The translations under genes were made by a program, and so were the position numbers. From Thiotrichales bacterium (GTDB lineage Bacteria > Pseudomonadota > Gammaproteobacteria > Beggiatoales > Beggiatoaceae), in NCBI GenBank assembly GCA_016745035.1, contig JADGDE010000005.1:93032-157031 (forward strand): a stretch of DNA of 64,000 bases. The letters are read 5' to 3'. The notes under the pieces are model-generated. The model ran no database searches and was not told the DNA's origin. It was given only the letters and a program-made list of their open reading frames with translations. This document shows, piece by piece, positions 33,153-42,662 of the stretch (position 1 is the stretch's first letter; every line of letters begins with the position of its first letter).

Positions 33153-34508
33153 ATGAAACACCTTCCCCTAAAACTACCCTTGGCTTGTTTGATTGGGCTT
33201 TTATCTGGGTGCGTGACGCTTGGCGGGACTGACTTCGCCAAGCAATCGACTAAACCCTTAAACAGCATCGAAATATGGAATCAAGAACAGGCTGGGGCTT
33301 CTAAAGCGGTTTATTTGACGGATTTAATTCAGTCTAAAGCCATGCATAAGCTAATTCAGCATGGTTTGGATAAGAACCCAGGGTTGCGACAAAGTGTGCT
33401 TGCGGTTCAGATTGCGCGAGAAAATCTGGCTGATGTCAATGGTAGTCGCTTGCCACAAGCCAATTTGAACTTTTCACAGGACAAAACCAAAGACCGTGAT
33501 GCTGTATTCCAAACGGCTCTGCAAGTCAATTGGACGGTGGATTGGTCGCAAAAACTGAAAGATGATCTTGATACGGGCAAGGCAACACTGGCTCAGCGGG
33601 CGGCAGCTAACCAATATGCCCGCGATCTGCTTGCAGCTTCGATCATAAGCACCTGGCTGCAATTGATCCAACAGGGGCGGTTGATTGACATCGAACGCGC
33701 GCGTTTACAGGTCTTGGAACAAAATGAGACTACGATTGTCGAGCGTTACCGCAAGGGCTTGGGTGAGCTGAGTGATTTGGATTCGGCGCGTAGTCAAAGT
33801 GCATCTTCCAGAGCCAAGCTTGCTGCTTATACTGAGGATGAACAGGTTTTGCGGCGCTCCATGGCGATCTTGTTAGGTGAGACTAAATACAAAACCAGCA
33901 TCGGTACTGTATTTCCTGAGGTGAATCTGCCGCTGGCTTCAATGCCTGCGCAGGACTTAGGTCGTCGTCCCGATCTACAACAGGCTTATCTGGATATTAA
34001 GGTGGCTGATCTTAACAGTCGCATTGCCTACAAAGCGCTATTGCCTTCTTTATCTCTGAGCCTGTCACTGGCTCAAAACGGTTCTGCCTTTCGTGATGCT
34101 TTATTCACCAGTCCCGCTTGGAGTCTGTTAAACCAACTCACTGCACCGTTATTTCAAGGCGGAAAGTTACGGGCGCAAGCGCGTAAGGCGGATCTGGTCG
34201 CAGAACAAGCCTACTGGGCCTATCAAGAACAATTGCTGTTGGCAGTGAAAGAAGTAGAAGATGCAATGGGGCAAGAGCAGTCGCTATCCCGTCAACAGAC
34301 GCATATCGAAGGCGCGTTGGAGAATGCCGAACGTAGCTTTGAGATTTACCAGATCAAGTATCGCCAAGGGCTGGCTTCCTTTTTGGATTTATTAACCGTC
34401 CAAACCCAGACCTTTGACCTGCAAATCCAGAAAACTCAATTAATTTATCAGCGTTTATCCAATCGAATCAGCCTAGGCTTAGCATTAGGGTTGGGAGTTT
34501 CATCATGA
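33153..34508 (+). CDS. TolC-family outer-membrane efflux lipoprotein (NodT type)
   Basis: The 451-residue outer-membrane channel has a lipoprotein signal with lipobox LLSGC at Cys20, so it is lipid-anchored as in OprM/NodT proteins. Two homologous halves contain long helices (QSVLAVQIARENLADVNGSRLPQANL, and LLLAVKEVEDAMGQEQSLSRQ) and the typical ELGRRPDLQQAYLDIKVAD-like motif (DLGRRPDLQQAYLDIK). Its stop codon overlaps the start of the adaptor gene (ATGA), so the three pump genes are translationally coupled. Confidence 0.92.
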   Translation: MKHLPLKLPLACLIGLLSGCVTLGGTDFAKQSTKPLNSIEIWNQEQAGASKAVYLTDLIQSKAMHKLIQHGLDKNPGLRQSVLAVQIARENLADVNGSRLPQANLNFSQDKTKDRDAVFQTALQVNWTVDWSQKLKDDLDTGKATLAQRAAANQYARDLLAASIISTWLQLIQQGRLIDIERARLQVLEQNETTIVERYRKGLGELSDLDSARSQSASSRAKLAAYTEDEQVLRRSMAILLGETKYKTSIGTVFPEVNLPLASMPAQDLGRRPDLQQAYLDIKVADLNSRIAYKALLPSLSLSLSLAQNGSAFRDALFTSPAWSLLNQLTAPLFQGGKLRAQARKADLVAEQAYWAYQEQLLLAVKEVEDAMGQEQSLSRQQTHIEGALENAERSFEIYQIKYRQGLASFLDLLTVQTQTFDLQIQKTQLIYQRLSNRISLGLALGLGVSS

Positions 34509-35689
34509 AAAAACAGTTATTGGTGACGGGCATGGCTGCCTTGTGCGTGTTTGCAGTCTATACCAGCAATTCAACACCTGAACCTGATTTTGAGCCACCG
34601 CCCACCAAGCCCAAAGCCTATCCGCAGGTGACAACTGTGCAACCACGCATAGGTTCTTATCGCGCCAGCATTAAAGCCTATGGCGAGATTGCCCCAGTGC
34701 AAACCTTAAACCTAGCCGCCGAGGTCAGCGGTAAAGTGGTGAAACTGTCGCCATATTTTAAAAGTGGCGCAAGGCTAAAGGCTGGCGACACCTTGTTACG
34801 TATTGATGATGAGACCTACCACGAGGCAGTCGCCAGTGCGCAATCGGCACGGGCAGCCGCTGAGGTGACTTTATTGCAGCAAAAATCAAATCGCACTCAA
34901 GCCAAAGCCGAATGGAAGCGTTCGGGCTTAAAGGGTTCGCCTGATTCTAAACTCGCACTTTATGAGCCACAAGTCAAAGCGGCGCAGGCAGCGTTGGAAT
35001 ATGCGCGGCGCACACTGGCAAAGGCGAAGGCGGATCTGGATAAGACCATTATTCGCGTGCCCTTTAATGCCTTGGTGATTTCTCGCTCAATTGAGCTGGG
35101 CAGTTATGTACAAGCAGGTTCTGAGCTGGCATTGTTATATGGAACCGATCAGCTAGAGTTAACCTTGCCGCTTGCTGCCAAAGACTGGCAGCATTTGCCC
35201 TTGCCACCTGAGAAGAAAGCCAGGTGGCAGGTGAAACTGACCGATACAGCCAATGAAAACCGATGGCAAGGCTATGTGGATCGGGTGGCGCAGCATGTTG
35301 ATAGCCAAACCCGCCAGCGTTCTCTGATTGTGCGGATTGATAATCCGCTGGATCACAATCCTCCACTGTATCCCGGTACTTTTATTGAAGCTGACATCCC
35401 CGGCAAGGTCTTGGAAGATGTTTGGCAAGTACCTGCCTCTGCCGTAACGCAAAACAATGAGATTTGGTTTGTAAACCATGAGCAAATACTGACAAAAGCG
35501 CCTGCCAAGCTGCGTCTTAGAATGCTGGACAAGGCATATCTGCTGCCAAACCCAAAGTTGGAACAGGCGCTGATTGTGGCTTTGCCGCTGGCGAGTTATT
35601 TACCCGGTATGAAAGTAGAACCCAGTCCTGTAGCCGATGAGTTAAGTACCCTATCTCAAGCTGAACCCTCAGGGAAGATTTCCCCATGA
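34505..35689 (+). CDS. RND efflux periplasmic adaptor (MFP subunit)
   Basis: The 394-residue adaptor has an N-terminal hydrophobic segment (LVTGMAALCVFAVYTS), barrel-sandwich parts (LNLAAEVSGKVVKLSPYFKSGARLKAGD and IIRVPFNALVISRSIELGSYVQAG in outline), an alpha hairpin at about 110-190 and a beta-barrel domain with NPLDHNPPLYPGTFIEADIPG. It lacks a lipobox. It overlaps the TolC gene upstream and the RND gene downstream by four bases each, completing a tripartite pump that spans both membranes. Confidence 0.92.
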   Translation: MKKQLLVTGMAALCVFAVYTSNSTPEPDFEPPPTKPKAYPQVTTVQPRIGSYRASIKAYGEIAPVQTLNLAAEVSGKVVKLSPYFKSGARLKAGDTLLRIDDETYHEAVASAQSARAAAEVTLLQQKSNRTQAKAEWKRSGLKGSPDSKLALYEPQVKAAQAALEYARRTLAKAKADLDKTIIRVPFNALVISRSIELGSYVQAGSELALLYGTDQLELTLPLAAKDWQHLPLPPEKKARWQVKLTDTANENRWQGYVDRVAQHVDSQTRQRSLIVRIDNPLDHNPPLYPGTFIEADIPGKVLEDVWQVPASAVTQNNEIWFVNHEQILTKAPAKLRLRMLDKAYLLPNPKLEQALIVALPLASYLPGMKVEPSPVADELSTLSQAEPSGKISP

Positions 35690-38600
35690 ATCAGTTCGCT
35701 TATCAAAGAGGTATCATTGCTTGGTTTGCAGGGAATAGTGTTGCTTCCAATCTGTTGTTGTTCAGCGTCATTCTGTTGGGGTTGTTATCCATCGACGGCT
35801 TACGTAAAGAAGCCTTTCCCCCTTGGCCTGTGGACTCTGTCATTGTCAGCGTTGCTTATGACAGCGGTGATGCAGTGCTCACTGAAGAAGGCATTGCCAT
35901 CAAGGTCGAAGAAGCGCTGGCCAGTGTGCATGGTATTCAACGCATCACTTCGGTATCCGATGCCAACATGACAAGGGTCACGGTTGAAGCGGTGAGTGGT
36001 CATGATCTGGATACGTTGTTGAAGGAGGTTAAAAATAAAGTTGATGCCATTTATAACTTTCCTGTAGAGGCGGAAAAGCCCGTGATCGAGAAACAAGAGA
36101 TGAGCAATCATGCCTACTCGATCAAGATTTATGGGGACAGCGACAGGGCAACGCTGCAAACCCTTGCCGAGCGGTTGAAAATTGATCTGCTGGCACAGAG
36201 CCAAATCAGCAAAGTAGAGATCAAAGGCAAAGCGGAAAAACTACTGTCCATCGAGATCGATGAAGCAAAATTAGAAGCCTATGGACTCACCTTGTCGGCA
36301 GTACAAGCAGCGGTTAATGCTGAATCGACTTCGGCGCTGTCTACCAGTCTACGCAGTGAAGAGCAAATCGTGCGGCTTAAAGTCTCAGAACAAGCCTATT
36401 ACGCGCAACAATTTGCCCAAATCCCGGTGATTACTGACAGTACAGGCGCAGTGGTGCGTTTGGGTGATATTAGCCGCATTGAAGACACCTTTACTGATAG
36501 AACTTTTTCTTTGGCGCGATATAACGGTCTAAACGGCATCGGCATTGAACTCTCGGTTAGTGAAACGGGAGATGTCATCAAATTAGTAGAGCAGGCGGAT
36601 CAGGTTGTTCAACAATGGCAAGAGTCTACTGCCTTACCTGATAATGTCTCCATTGAGGCATGGAATGATGGCAGCGAATTGATTCGTGATCGTTTGGCGC
36701 TGCTGATCAAGAATGCACTTTCGGGCATTGCACTGGTATTCATTGTCTTGGCGCTGTTTCTGAATTTGCGGGTTGCACTCTGGGTTGTCGCAGGTCTACC
36801 TTTCATTTTCTGCGGCACATTATTTTTTATGACTGAATCCTTCACCGGCATGTCGATCAATGAAATGACGACCTTTGGCTTTATCTTGGCCTTGGGGATT
36901 GTCGTTGATGATGCGGTGGTGATTGGTGAGAGCATCTATGCGACCCGCCGCGATGAAGGGGATACGTTGGCGAATACGATTAAGGGCACGCAACGGGTGG
37001 CAGTGCCGACCATATTTGGCGTGCTGACCACGGTGGCGGTGTTTGTGTCCTTGGCGAATGTCGAAGGCGGCATGGGACAGGTGTATTCACAATTTGCCGT
37101 GATTGTCGCCATCTGTTTAATGTTATCTGTGATTGAATCTAAACTCATTCTCCCTTCGCATTTGGCGCATCTCAATACCCATAGAAAGATTGGTCGTGGT
37201 TGGAAAGATACTTGGGCGCGCATACAACATGCTTGTGACAGCGGTCTGATGTGGGTAACTGAAAAGATCTACGCCCCATTGATCAAACAAGTGGTTCAAT
37301 TTCGCTATGCCGCCGTGCTGCTGTCGATTGCCGTTTTTGGCCTGGTGATGAATATGCCCTTTAATGGTAGCGTCCGCATCGGCTTTTTTCCTGATATTCC
37401 TGGCACTGTCATTGAAGCCAATCTCTCAATGCAAAATGATGCCAGTTTCGGTATGACACAAAAGAATTTGATGCTGCTTGAGCAGTTAGCAGATGAGGCA
37501 GATAAAACCTTATCAGGCGCTAGTCCATCGGGTATAGGCACGGTTGAAATTATCGCCAATGATGATTTTACCGGTTCTGTCACCGTAGAGCTGAATCAGG
37601 CGGCGACTTATAGCATCAATGATTTTACCCGTGAGTGGAAATCACTCACGGGCGCTTTAGAGGGCTTAAAATCACTCGATATTCGTTCTGGCTTTGGTGG
37701 GGGCGCTGAATTTAAGGTTGAGCTGAAAGCCTGGAATAGTCAATCACTGGCACTGGCGGGCGAACGTTTCTTGGACGTGTTATCGCAGATTAACGGCGTG
37801 CAAGGCATTGATAATAATTTCCATAGCGGTCAAAACCAGCTCAAATTTAATCTTAACCCACAAGGCTATGCGCTGGGGCTGACCACTGCGGAATTGTCTC
37901 GACAAGTGCTGCAAGCCTTTGGCGGTGAAGTGGTGCAGCGTTATCAACGCGGTAAGGACGAGATCAAAGTCCGTATTCGTTACCCAGAATCCGAGCGCAA
38001 TGACATCAGCGACATACTCAATGCAAAAATCCGCCTCGCCAATGGTTCGGTTGTGCCTTTATCCAGCGTGGCAACGATCAGCGAAGATTATCAGCAAAAT
38101 GAAAGAACCCGTATCGGTGGTCTGCAAGCCTATTATGTCAGTGCCAGCGTAGATAAAGCGATCATCTCCTCGACTGAGCTGGTGCAGCAACTACAAGAGA
38201 CACTGGTGCCTGAGCTGGAGCAAAGCTATCCTGATCTGGATATCCATTTTGCCGGTGAAGCCGAAGAACAAGCTGAGACCACAGGCTCCATGCTGGAGCT
38301 GTTCATCATTGCCATGATGGCGATTTATATCCTCTTGGCGGTTCCACTACGCTCCTATGTTCAGCCGCTGATCATCATGAGCGTGATCCCCTTTGGACTG
38401 GTGGGAGCAATACTGGGACACTGGTTCAACGATATGATGCTCAGTGTACTCTCGTTCAATGGCATCGTGGCGCTAAGTGGTGTGGTGGTCAACGATAGCT
38501 TATTGCTGGTATCGCGCTTCAATGAAAACCGTCATGCGGGATTCTCGCAACATGAGGCGATACTCGAAGCCTGCACAGGGCGTATCAGACCCGTCTTGCT

Positions 38601-38835
38601 GACTTCTATCACGACCTTTGCAGGGCTTGCACCGCTACTGAGCGAAACCTCAACCCAAGCGCAATTCATCATCCCTGCGGCAGCTTCGCTGGGTTACGGC
38701 ATTTTATTTGCCACCGTCATCACCTTGATTATTATTCCCGCCATGCTCATGATTCAACATGACTTAGTTGGTTTATTTGTTTCTGAAAAAGCTGCTCTGC
38801 CTAGCCATGCAGTGGCAAAGGAGGTGCTATGTTAA
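35686..38835 (+). CDS. RND efflux pump, inner-membrane subunit (HAE1 family)
   Basis: The 1049-residue twelve-helix proton-driven transporter has the helix-4 motif GFILALGIVVDDAVVIGESIY, carrying the paired aspartates of the proton relay, and the helix-10 partner NGIVALSGVVVNDSLLLVSRFNENR. Both large porter loops are present. It is only distantly similar to the pump at 23038-26178: the N-terminus (FAYQRGIIAWFAGNSVASNLLL) and motif wording differ, so the two are not a recent duplication. A ribosome-binding site for the response regulator (AAAGGAGG) lies in its last codons. Confidence 0.94.
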   Translation: MNQFAYQRGIIAWFAGNSVASNLLLFSVILLGLLSIDGLRKEAFPPWPVDSVIVSVAYDSGDAVLTEEGIAIKVEEALASVHGIQRITSVSDANMTRVTVEAVSGHDLDTLLKEVKNKVDAIYNFPVEAEKPVIEKQEMSNHAYSIKIYGDSDRATLQTLAERLKIDLLAQSQISKVEIKGKAEKLLSIEIDEAKLEAYGLTLSAVQAAVNAESTSALSTSLRSEEQIVRLKVSEQAYYAQQFAQIPVITDSTGAVVRLGDISRIEDTFTDRTFSLARYNGLNGIGIELSVSETGDVIKLVEQADQVVQQWQESTALPDNVSIEAWNDGSELIRDRLALLIKNALSGIALVFIVLALFLNLRVALWVVAGLPFIFCGTLFFMTESFTGMSINEMTTFGFILALGIVVDDAVVIGESIYATRRDEGDTLANTIKGTQRVAVPTIFGVLTTVAVFVSLANVEGGMGQVYSQFAVIVAICLMLSVIESKLILPSHLAHLNTHRKIGRGWKDTWARIQHACDSGLMWVTEKIYAPLIKQVVQFRYAAVLLSIAVFGLVMNMPFNGSVRIGFFPDIPGTVIEANLSMQNDASFGMTQKNLMLLEQLADEADKTLSGASPSGIGTVEIIANDDFTGSVTVELNQAATYSINDFTREWKSLTGALEGLKSLDIRSGFGGGAEFKVELKAWNSQSLALAGERFLDVLSQINGVQGIDNNFHSGQNQLKFNLNPQGYALGLTTAELSRQVLQAFGGEVVQRYQRGKDEIKVRIRYPESERNDISDILNAKIRLANGSVVPLSSVATISEDYQQNERTRIGGLQAYYVSASVDKAIISSTELVQQLQETLVPELEQSYPDLDIHFAGEAEEQAETTGSMLELFIIAMMAIYILLAVPLRSYVQPLIIMSVIPFGLVGAILGHWFNDMMLSVLSFNGIVALSGVVVNDSLLLVSRFNENRHAGFSQHEAILEACTGRIRPVLLTSITTFAGLAPLLSETSTQAQFIIPAAASLGYGILFATVITLIIIPAMLMIQHDLVGLFVSEKAALPSHAVAKEVLC

Positions 38836-39524
38836 ACACATTGCTAGTAGAAGATGACCGCGATTTAGCGCTGGCGGTGATCGATCACTTAGAAATAGAA
38901 GGTATCCTCTGCGACTATGCGGCAAACGGTATAGAAGGTGCGGCACTGACTGAAGGCAATACCTATGATGTGCTGGTGTTAGACATTAACATGCCGGGCA
39001 TGGATGGTTTATCCTTGTGTAAAAAAATCCGAAGCGATGGCAATGATACACCTGTCTTGATGCTAACTGCCCGTGATACGCTGGCAAACAAAATTGAAGG
39101 CTTCTCTGCGGGGACCGATGATTACTTGATTAAACCATTTGAGATTGAAGAGCTGATCGTGCGCTTACATGCCTTAGCCAAGCGCCGCAGTGGGCAAGTT
39201 TCAACGCTGGAAGTTGGGGCATTGAAACTGGATCTGAACAACCGCATTGTCAGTTTAAACGCAAGCCCGATTAAACTCAGTCCTACAGGTTTTAAATTGC
39301 TGGAAATATTGATGCGCGCCAGTCCCAAACCTGTGTCGCAATCAGAATTACTGTTAAAGGTTTGGGGCGATGACATCCCCGACAGCAATAAACTCAGGGT
39401 ACACATACACAATTTGCGCAAGTCTTTAGATACCGCCAACGCCAGTGATTTGCTGAAAACTGCTGTTGGTTTTGGTTTTTCCATTAGCCCTCCGGCCTCC
39501 CAATGTCAAAACGAAAAAGCCTGA
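38829..39524 (+). CDS. OmpR/PhoB-family response regulator
   Basis: The 231-residue regulator has a receiver domain at 1-118 with acidic pocket E8-D9-D10, phosphorylation site Asp52 (VLVLDINMPGMDG), Thr in MLTARD and Lys in YLIKPF. A winged-helix DNA-binding domain follows at about 128-222 (LSPTGFKLLEILMRASPKPVSQSELLLKVWGDD in outline). The start overlaps the RND stop by seven bases. Paired with the kinase downstream, it probably controls expression of the pump operon it belongs to. Confidence 0.94.
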   Translation: MLNTLLVEDDRDLALAVIDHLEIEGILCDYAANGIEGAALTEGNTYDVLVLDINMPGMDGLSLCKKIRSDGNDTPVLMLTARDTLANKIEGFSAGTDDYLIKPFEIEELIVRLHALAKRRSGQVSTLEVGALKLDLNNRIVSLNASPIKLSPTGFKLLEILMRASPKPVSQSELLLKVWGDDIPDSNKLRVHIHNLRKSLDTANASDLLKTAVGFGFSISPPASQCQNEKA

Positions 39525-40753
39525 AAGCCTATATTCTATTCTGGATCACGCTGCTTGCCCTTTGCATGTCTGTTCTACTTACCTACCAGAGCACACAATA
39601 CTTTCTTGAAGGTTTTGATATGGTGCAAGAATGGCAAATGAACCAGGCCGCTGACTTGCTTCCTAAAGGAGAAATATCAAGCATCACCGACTTTGGTTAT
39701 CATGTGAGCCGCAACTGGGAGGATGTCCCTGAAGAGATGAAAAAAGTCTTCCCCCACCCCCCAAGTAAACAGAGAGAACTGCAAGTGCATTTTGAAAACT
39801 GGTGGTATTTTGCCCCGCCAGAAAAATCCTATTCTCTGCTTTCCGCCCCAAATCAAGCAGGCGAAATTCGCTACATATCCCGTATCATTGATAGCAAGAA
39901 AAAGAAGGCTAAACCCAAACATGAAGGACTGGATCCCATGGTGATCATTGCCTTGTGGGGACTTGGCTCGCTCGCGGTCTTTATTGGTATTATTTACATT
40001 GTGCTCAGTAATCTCGCCCATCCGATCCAATCGCTGTATAACTGGGCAAAAAATCTGAACTTAAAACAAACTGAAGTATCCCCACCTGATTTCCAATACG
40101 AAGAACTCAACCAGCTCGCTGGCATCGTACACGCCAGTATTCAGAGTGTTGGGCGCACGCTAGAGCGAGAAAAAGAATTTCTAGGCTTTGCCAGCCATGA
40201 ATTGCGCACCCCTATCACTACTCTCAGAAGCAACGTCACTTTGCTAGACAAAATCAGCCCTGCCCCAAGCCCTAAAGAACGGGAAGTGCGTGACCGCATC
40301 CTGCGCTCTAGCTTGACCATGAAAGGCATTACAGAAACCCTGCTATGGCTAAGTAGAGATAATAAAGAAGAAATGCATACTTCTATGGTAAATATCGAAG
40401 ATACCTTAAAACAGGTCATTCAAGAATTAGAGTATTTATTATCTGGTAAAAAGACTGACATGAGCATCCAAACTCAATCTTGCTCCAAACACTTACCAGA
40501 AGCGGCTTTTCGTATTCTGATCAGCAACATCATCCGCAATGCCTTTCAACACACTACCAGCGGCAGCATTCAGGTGATTCAAGACAGCCATTGTGTGCAG
40601 GTAATTAATACCTTGCCCAGTGAAAAGGCGTTGAGCCAAACAGGCTTTGGTTTAGGCTTAAAACTGATTAAAAAACTGGTTAAACGCTTTAACTGGCAGC
40701 TTATTGAGCAAGAGATTAATTCAACAATGAAAATAACCGTCATATTTAACTGA
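39503..40753 (+). CDS. Sensor histidine kinase of the pump operon
   Basis: The 416-residue kinase has two membrane helices (about 8-30 and 147-168) bounding a roughly 115-residue periplasmic sensor region. A HAMP-like linker follows, then HisKA with FLGFASHELRTPITTL and an ATPase domain. The N box (SNIIRNAFQHT) and G2 box (GFGLGLKLIKKL) are clear, but the DxGxG G1 box is not recognisable (VINTLPSEKA stands in its place). The gene overlaps the response regulator by 22 bases. Its last codon and TGA stop lie in a fragment of the MITE-like repeat (TAACTGATG), so the original C-terminus may have been slightly longer. Confidence 0.9.
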   Translation: MSKRKSLKAYILFWITLLALCMSVLLTYQSTQYFLEGFDMVQEWQMNQAADLLPKGEISSITDFGYHVSRNWEDVPEEMKKVFPHPPSKQRELQVHFENWWYFAPPEKSYSLLSAPNQAGEIRYISRIIDSKKKKAKPKHEGLDPMVIIALWGLGSLAVFIGIIYIVLSNLAHPIQSLYNWAKNLNLKQTEVSPPDFQYEELNQLAGIVHASIQSVGRTLEREKEFLGFASHELRTPITTLRSNVTLLDKISPAPSPKEREVRDRILRSSLTMKGITETLLWLSRDNKEEMHTSMVNIEDTLKQVIQELEYLLSGKKTDMSIQTQSCSKHLPEAAFRILISNIIRNAFQHTTSGSIQVIQDSHCVQVINTLPSEKALSQTGFGLGLKLIKKLVKRFNWQLIEQEINSTMKITVIFN

Positions 40754-40773
40754 TGTTACGCAAAGGCTTCTTT
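40747..40773 (+). repeat. Solo terminus of the MITE-like element
   Basis: Only the left end TAACTGATGTTACGCAAAGG and a few more bases are present; no right end follows. It overlaps the kinase stop codon and lies eight bases before the AAGGAGG site of the next gene. It is either a deletion remnant or the footprint of an incomplete insertion. Confidence 0.7.
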
Positions 40774-40787
40774 AAGGAGGATAAATC

Positions 40788-41843
40788 ATGGATACCATAA
40801 CGCAAGCGGCGCTAGGCGCATGTATTGGACAAGCAGGCTTTAGTGAACGATTGGGGCAAAAAGCCATTCTTGTTGGTCTGGTGTGTGGTTTATTACCTGA
40901 TTTTGACATCTTTTTGAGCATTGGCGGAGATCATTTTAGCCATTTAGTCACCCATAGAGGCTGGACTCACTCATTATTTGTCTTGCCTTTTCTCGCCATC
41001 CCTGTGGCTTGGTTAGCCATGAAATGGGCAATGTGGAAAGATGGTACGGGCAAAGATATGTCCGCTAAAAAACGTTATTGGCTCTGGTATCAATTATGTT
41101 TTTTAGCCCTCATCACACATCCTTTGCTGGATCTGTTTACCTCCTATGGTACTCAAATTTTTACTCCCTTTAGCAACGGGCGTTTTACCTTAGATGCCGT
41201 TTCTATTATTGACCCGCTGTATACTATTCCTCTGTTAATTGCCGTATTCATCGGCCTTGCAAGACCGCTGAAAAAAACAACAAACAGCCGTTGGGCAACA
41301 TCTGCTTTGCTTGTTTCTTCGCTTTACCTCGGTTTTGGTTTAGCGAACTCTTGGGAGGCAAAGCAAGTGGGCATCTCGCAACTGGCTGATAAAAAAGGCT
41401 TTGAGGCAATGGACATCAATGCCTCCCCTACCTTATTTAATACCTTGTTATGGCGGGTGGTTGCCAAAGATAACAAAGGTGATTATGCCGTTGGTTTTTT
41501 CAGTACCATAACCAAACAGCCTATCGAATTTCAGTTTTATAGCAGCGATCAAAGTACCTTGGCAAAAACTGCCATGCATACCCCAGAGGGCAAAATACTG
41601 CGTTGGTTTTCAACCGATATGTTAAAGGCTAAAGTTGAACCCTTGGCTGATGGCAATACACAGGTTGTGTTCACCGATATGCGCTTTGTCTCTGTCTCCT
41701 CGCCTGATCAATCCTTTTTTAGAGCCAATTTTGAATTCGACAAAATGCAAAGTTTTAAACGTGCCTATATGCCCAGAGATAGACGTAATGGCTTTAATAT
41801 TAGCGCTGAATTAAATTTGATTTGGTCTAGGATTTGGTACTAA
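40788..41843 (+). CDS. Membrane-bound metal-dependent hydrolase, YdjM/DUF457 type
   Basis: The 351-residue protein has four to five helices in the first 170 residues and a soluble C-terminal half. The N-terminal motif MDTITQAALGACIGQAGF, LLPDFDIFL and the conserved HRGWTHSLFVLP plus LITHPLLDLFTSYGTQIF supply the histidines and aspartates of the YdjM-like predicted hydrolase family. The function is uncertain; related proteins act on phospholipid-like substrates or respond to DNA damage. AAGGAGG gives a very strong start. It follows the kinase by 34 bases and may extend the pump operon. Confidence 0.87.
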   Translation: MDTITQAALGACIGQAGFSERLGQKAILVGLVCGLLPDFDIFLSIGGDHFSHLVTHRGWTHSLFVLPFLAIPVAWLAMKWAMWKDGTGKDMSAKKRYWLWYQLCFLALITHPLLDLFTSYGTQIFTPFSNGRFTLDAVSIIDPLYTIPLLIAVFIGLARPLKKTTNSRWATSALLVSSLYLGFGLANSWEAKQVGISQLADKKGFEAMDINASPTLFNTLLWRVVAKDNKGDYAVGFFSTITKQPIEFQFYSSDQSTLAKTAMHTPEGKILRWFSTDMLKAKVEPLADGNTQVVFTDMRFVSVSSPDQSFFRANFEFDKMQSFKRAYMPRDRRNGFNISAELNLIWSRIWY

Positions 41844-41846
41844 ATC

Positions 41847-41933
41847 AACTGATGTGACGCACTAAACCTATTTTTATCTCAAAATGGTGGTTTTCCACCT
41901 GTCTAGTGGGATTTAGCCTTTACGTAACATCAA
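41847..41933 (-). repeat. MITE-like element, short form (about 87 bp)
   Basis: The ends are AACTGATGTGACGCACTAA and TTTACGTAACATCA. The interior has TTTTCCACCTGTCTAG but lacks the GCAGCAATGGCGG half. It shares this internal deletion with the copy at 61692-61783, which indicates a short subfamily. Confidence 0.8.
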
Positions 41934-41949
41934 TAAATCAATACATACA

Positions 41950-42000
41950 CGCAGATGAACACAGATAGATTAATCGAGATTTATCTGTATTCATCTACGC
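41950..42000. repeat. Long imperfect hairpin
   Basis: GCAGATGAACACAGATA pairs with TATCTGTATTCATCTACG across a short loop. The sequence is related to the hairpin at 31762-31796. It could serve as terminator of the hydrolase gene, although no T run follows. Confidence 0.4.
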
Positions 42001-42122
42001 TTAGCAACCCTTCTTTTGGTCATTTTTTCTAAGACCACTATTTCCTCCTTTTTTTGTATGACAACTTCAATCACACCTGAGTGAGCCTAAAAGTCTGCCG
42101 CGCCATGCTTGCTCTTGCATAA

Positions 42123-42189
42123 TAAATAATCAATATTGACAATTTATTACGCAGGCGTTAAAGTATAAATCATCAATTTTGATAATTTA
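42123..42189 (+). promoter_or_regulatory. Double TetR-type operator and promoter of the DUF2141-desaturase operon
   Basis: Site 1 at 42123-42146 has arms TAAATAATCAAT and ATTGACAATTTA, identical to the site at 31626-31649. Site 2 at 42166-42189 has arms TAAATCATCAAT and TTTGATAATTTA. The centres are 43 bp apart, the same as at 31.6 kb. TTGACA in site 1 and TAAAGT 17 bases later could form the promoter. The operator next to the regulator's own gene identifies the probable repressor. Confidence 0.82.
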
Positions 42190-42207
42190 CTCACAAAGGA
42201 GACTCAA

Positions 42208-42660
42208 ATGTCTGTTTTAACCCAACAAATCATCAAGCCTTTATTAGGTAGTGTACTTTTACTCAGCAGCTTAAGCGTGTTTGCAGCAGATTTGACCATC
42301 GACATAGAAGAGGTTCGAGGCACGAAAGGCAAGTTGCACGTTGCGGTGTTCGATAAAGCAGCCGCTTATAAAAAACCAGATTACGACCAGGCATATGCCA
42401 CGTTTACCTTGGCGATTAATCCCAAGTCCAATCGCCTGACTTTGCATGATTTGCCTAAAGGGCACTATGCCATTTCTTTGTTCCATGATGAAAATGACAA
42501 CAATAAAATGGAAACCGCTTTAACTGGGATGCCAAAAGAGGGCTATGGCACTTCCAATGCCACCGATAAATACGATGAGCTGTCCTTTGCTAAAGCCCGT
42601 GTCAAACTCGGTGATAAAGATAAAACCGTTAATGTGACTGTGCATTACATGGGTAAATAA
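42208..42660 (+). CDS. Secreted DUF2141 protein
   Basis: The 150-residue periplasmic protein has a signal peptide (LLGSVLLLSSLSVFA-AD, cleavage near residue 27). The mature part reads LTIDIEEVRGTKGKLHVAVFD, LPKGHYAISLFHDENDNNKMETALTGMPKEGYGTSN, the hallmark of DUF2141 beta-sandwich proteins with the conserved HDENDN acidic loop that may bind a cation. ATG 42208 has AAAGGAG upstream. It heads a five-gene operon and is next to a fatty-acid hydroxylase/sterol desaturase family gene. Confidence 0.88.
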   Translation: MSVLTQQIIKPLLGSVLLLSSLSVFAADLTIDIEEVRGTKGKLHVAVFDKAAAYKKPDYDQAYATFTLAINPKSNRLTLHDLPKGHYAISLFHDENDNNKMETALTGMPKEGYGTSNATDKYDELSFAKARVKLGDKDKTVNVTVHYMGK

Positions 42661-42662
42661 CG

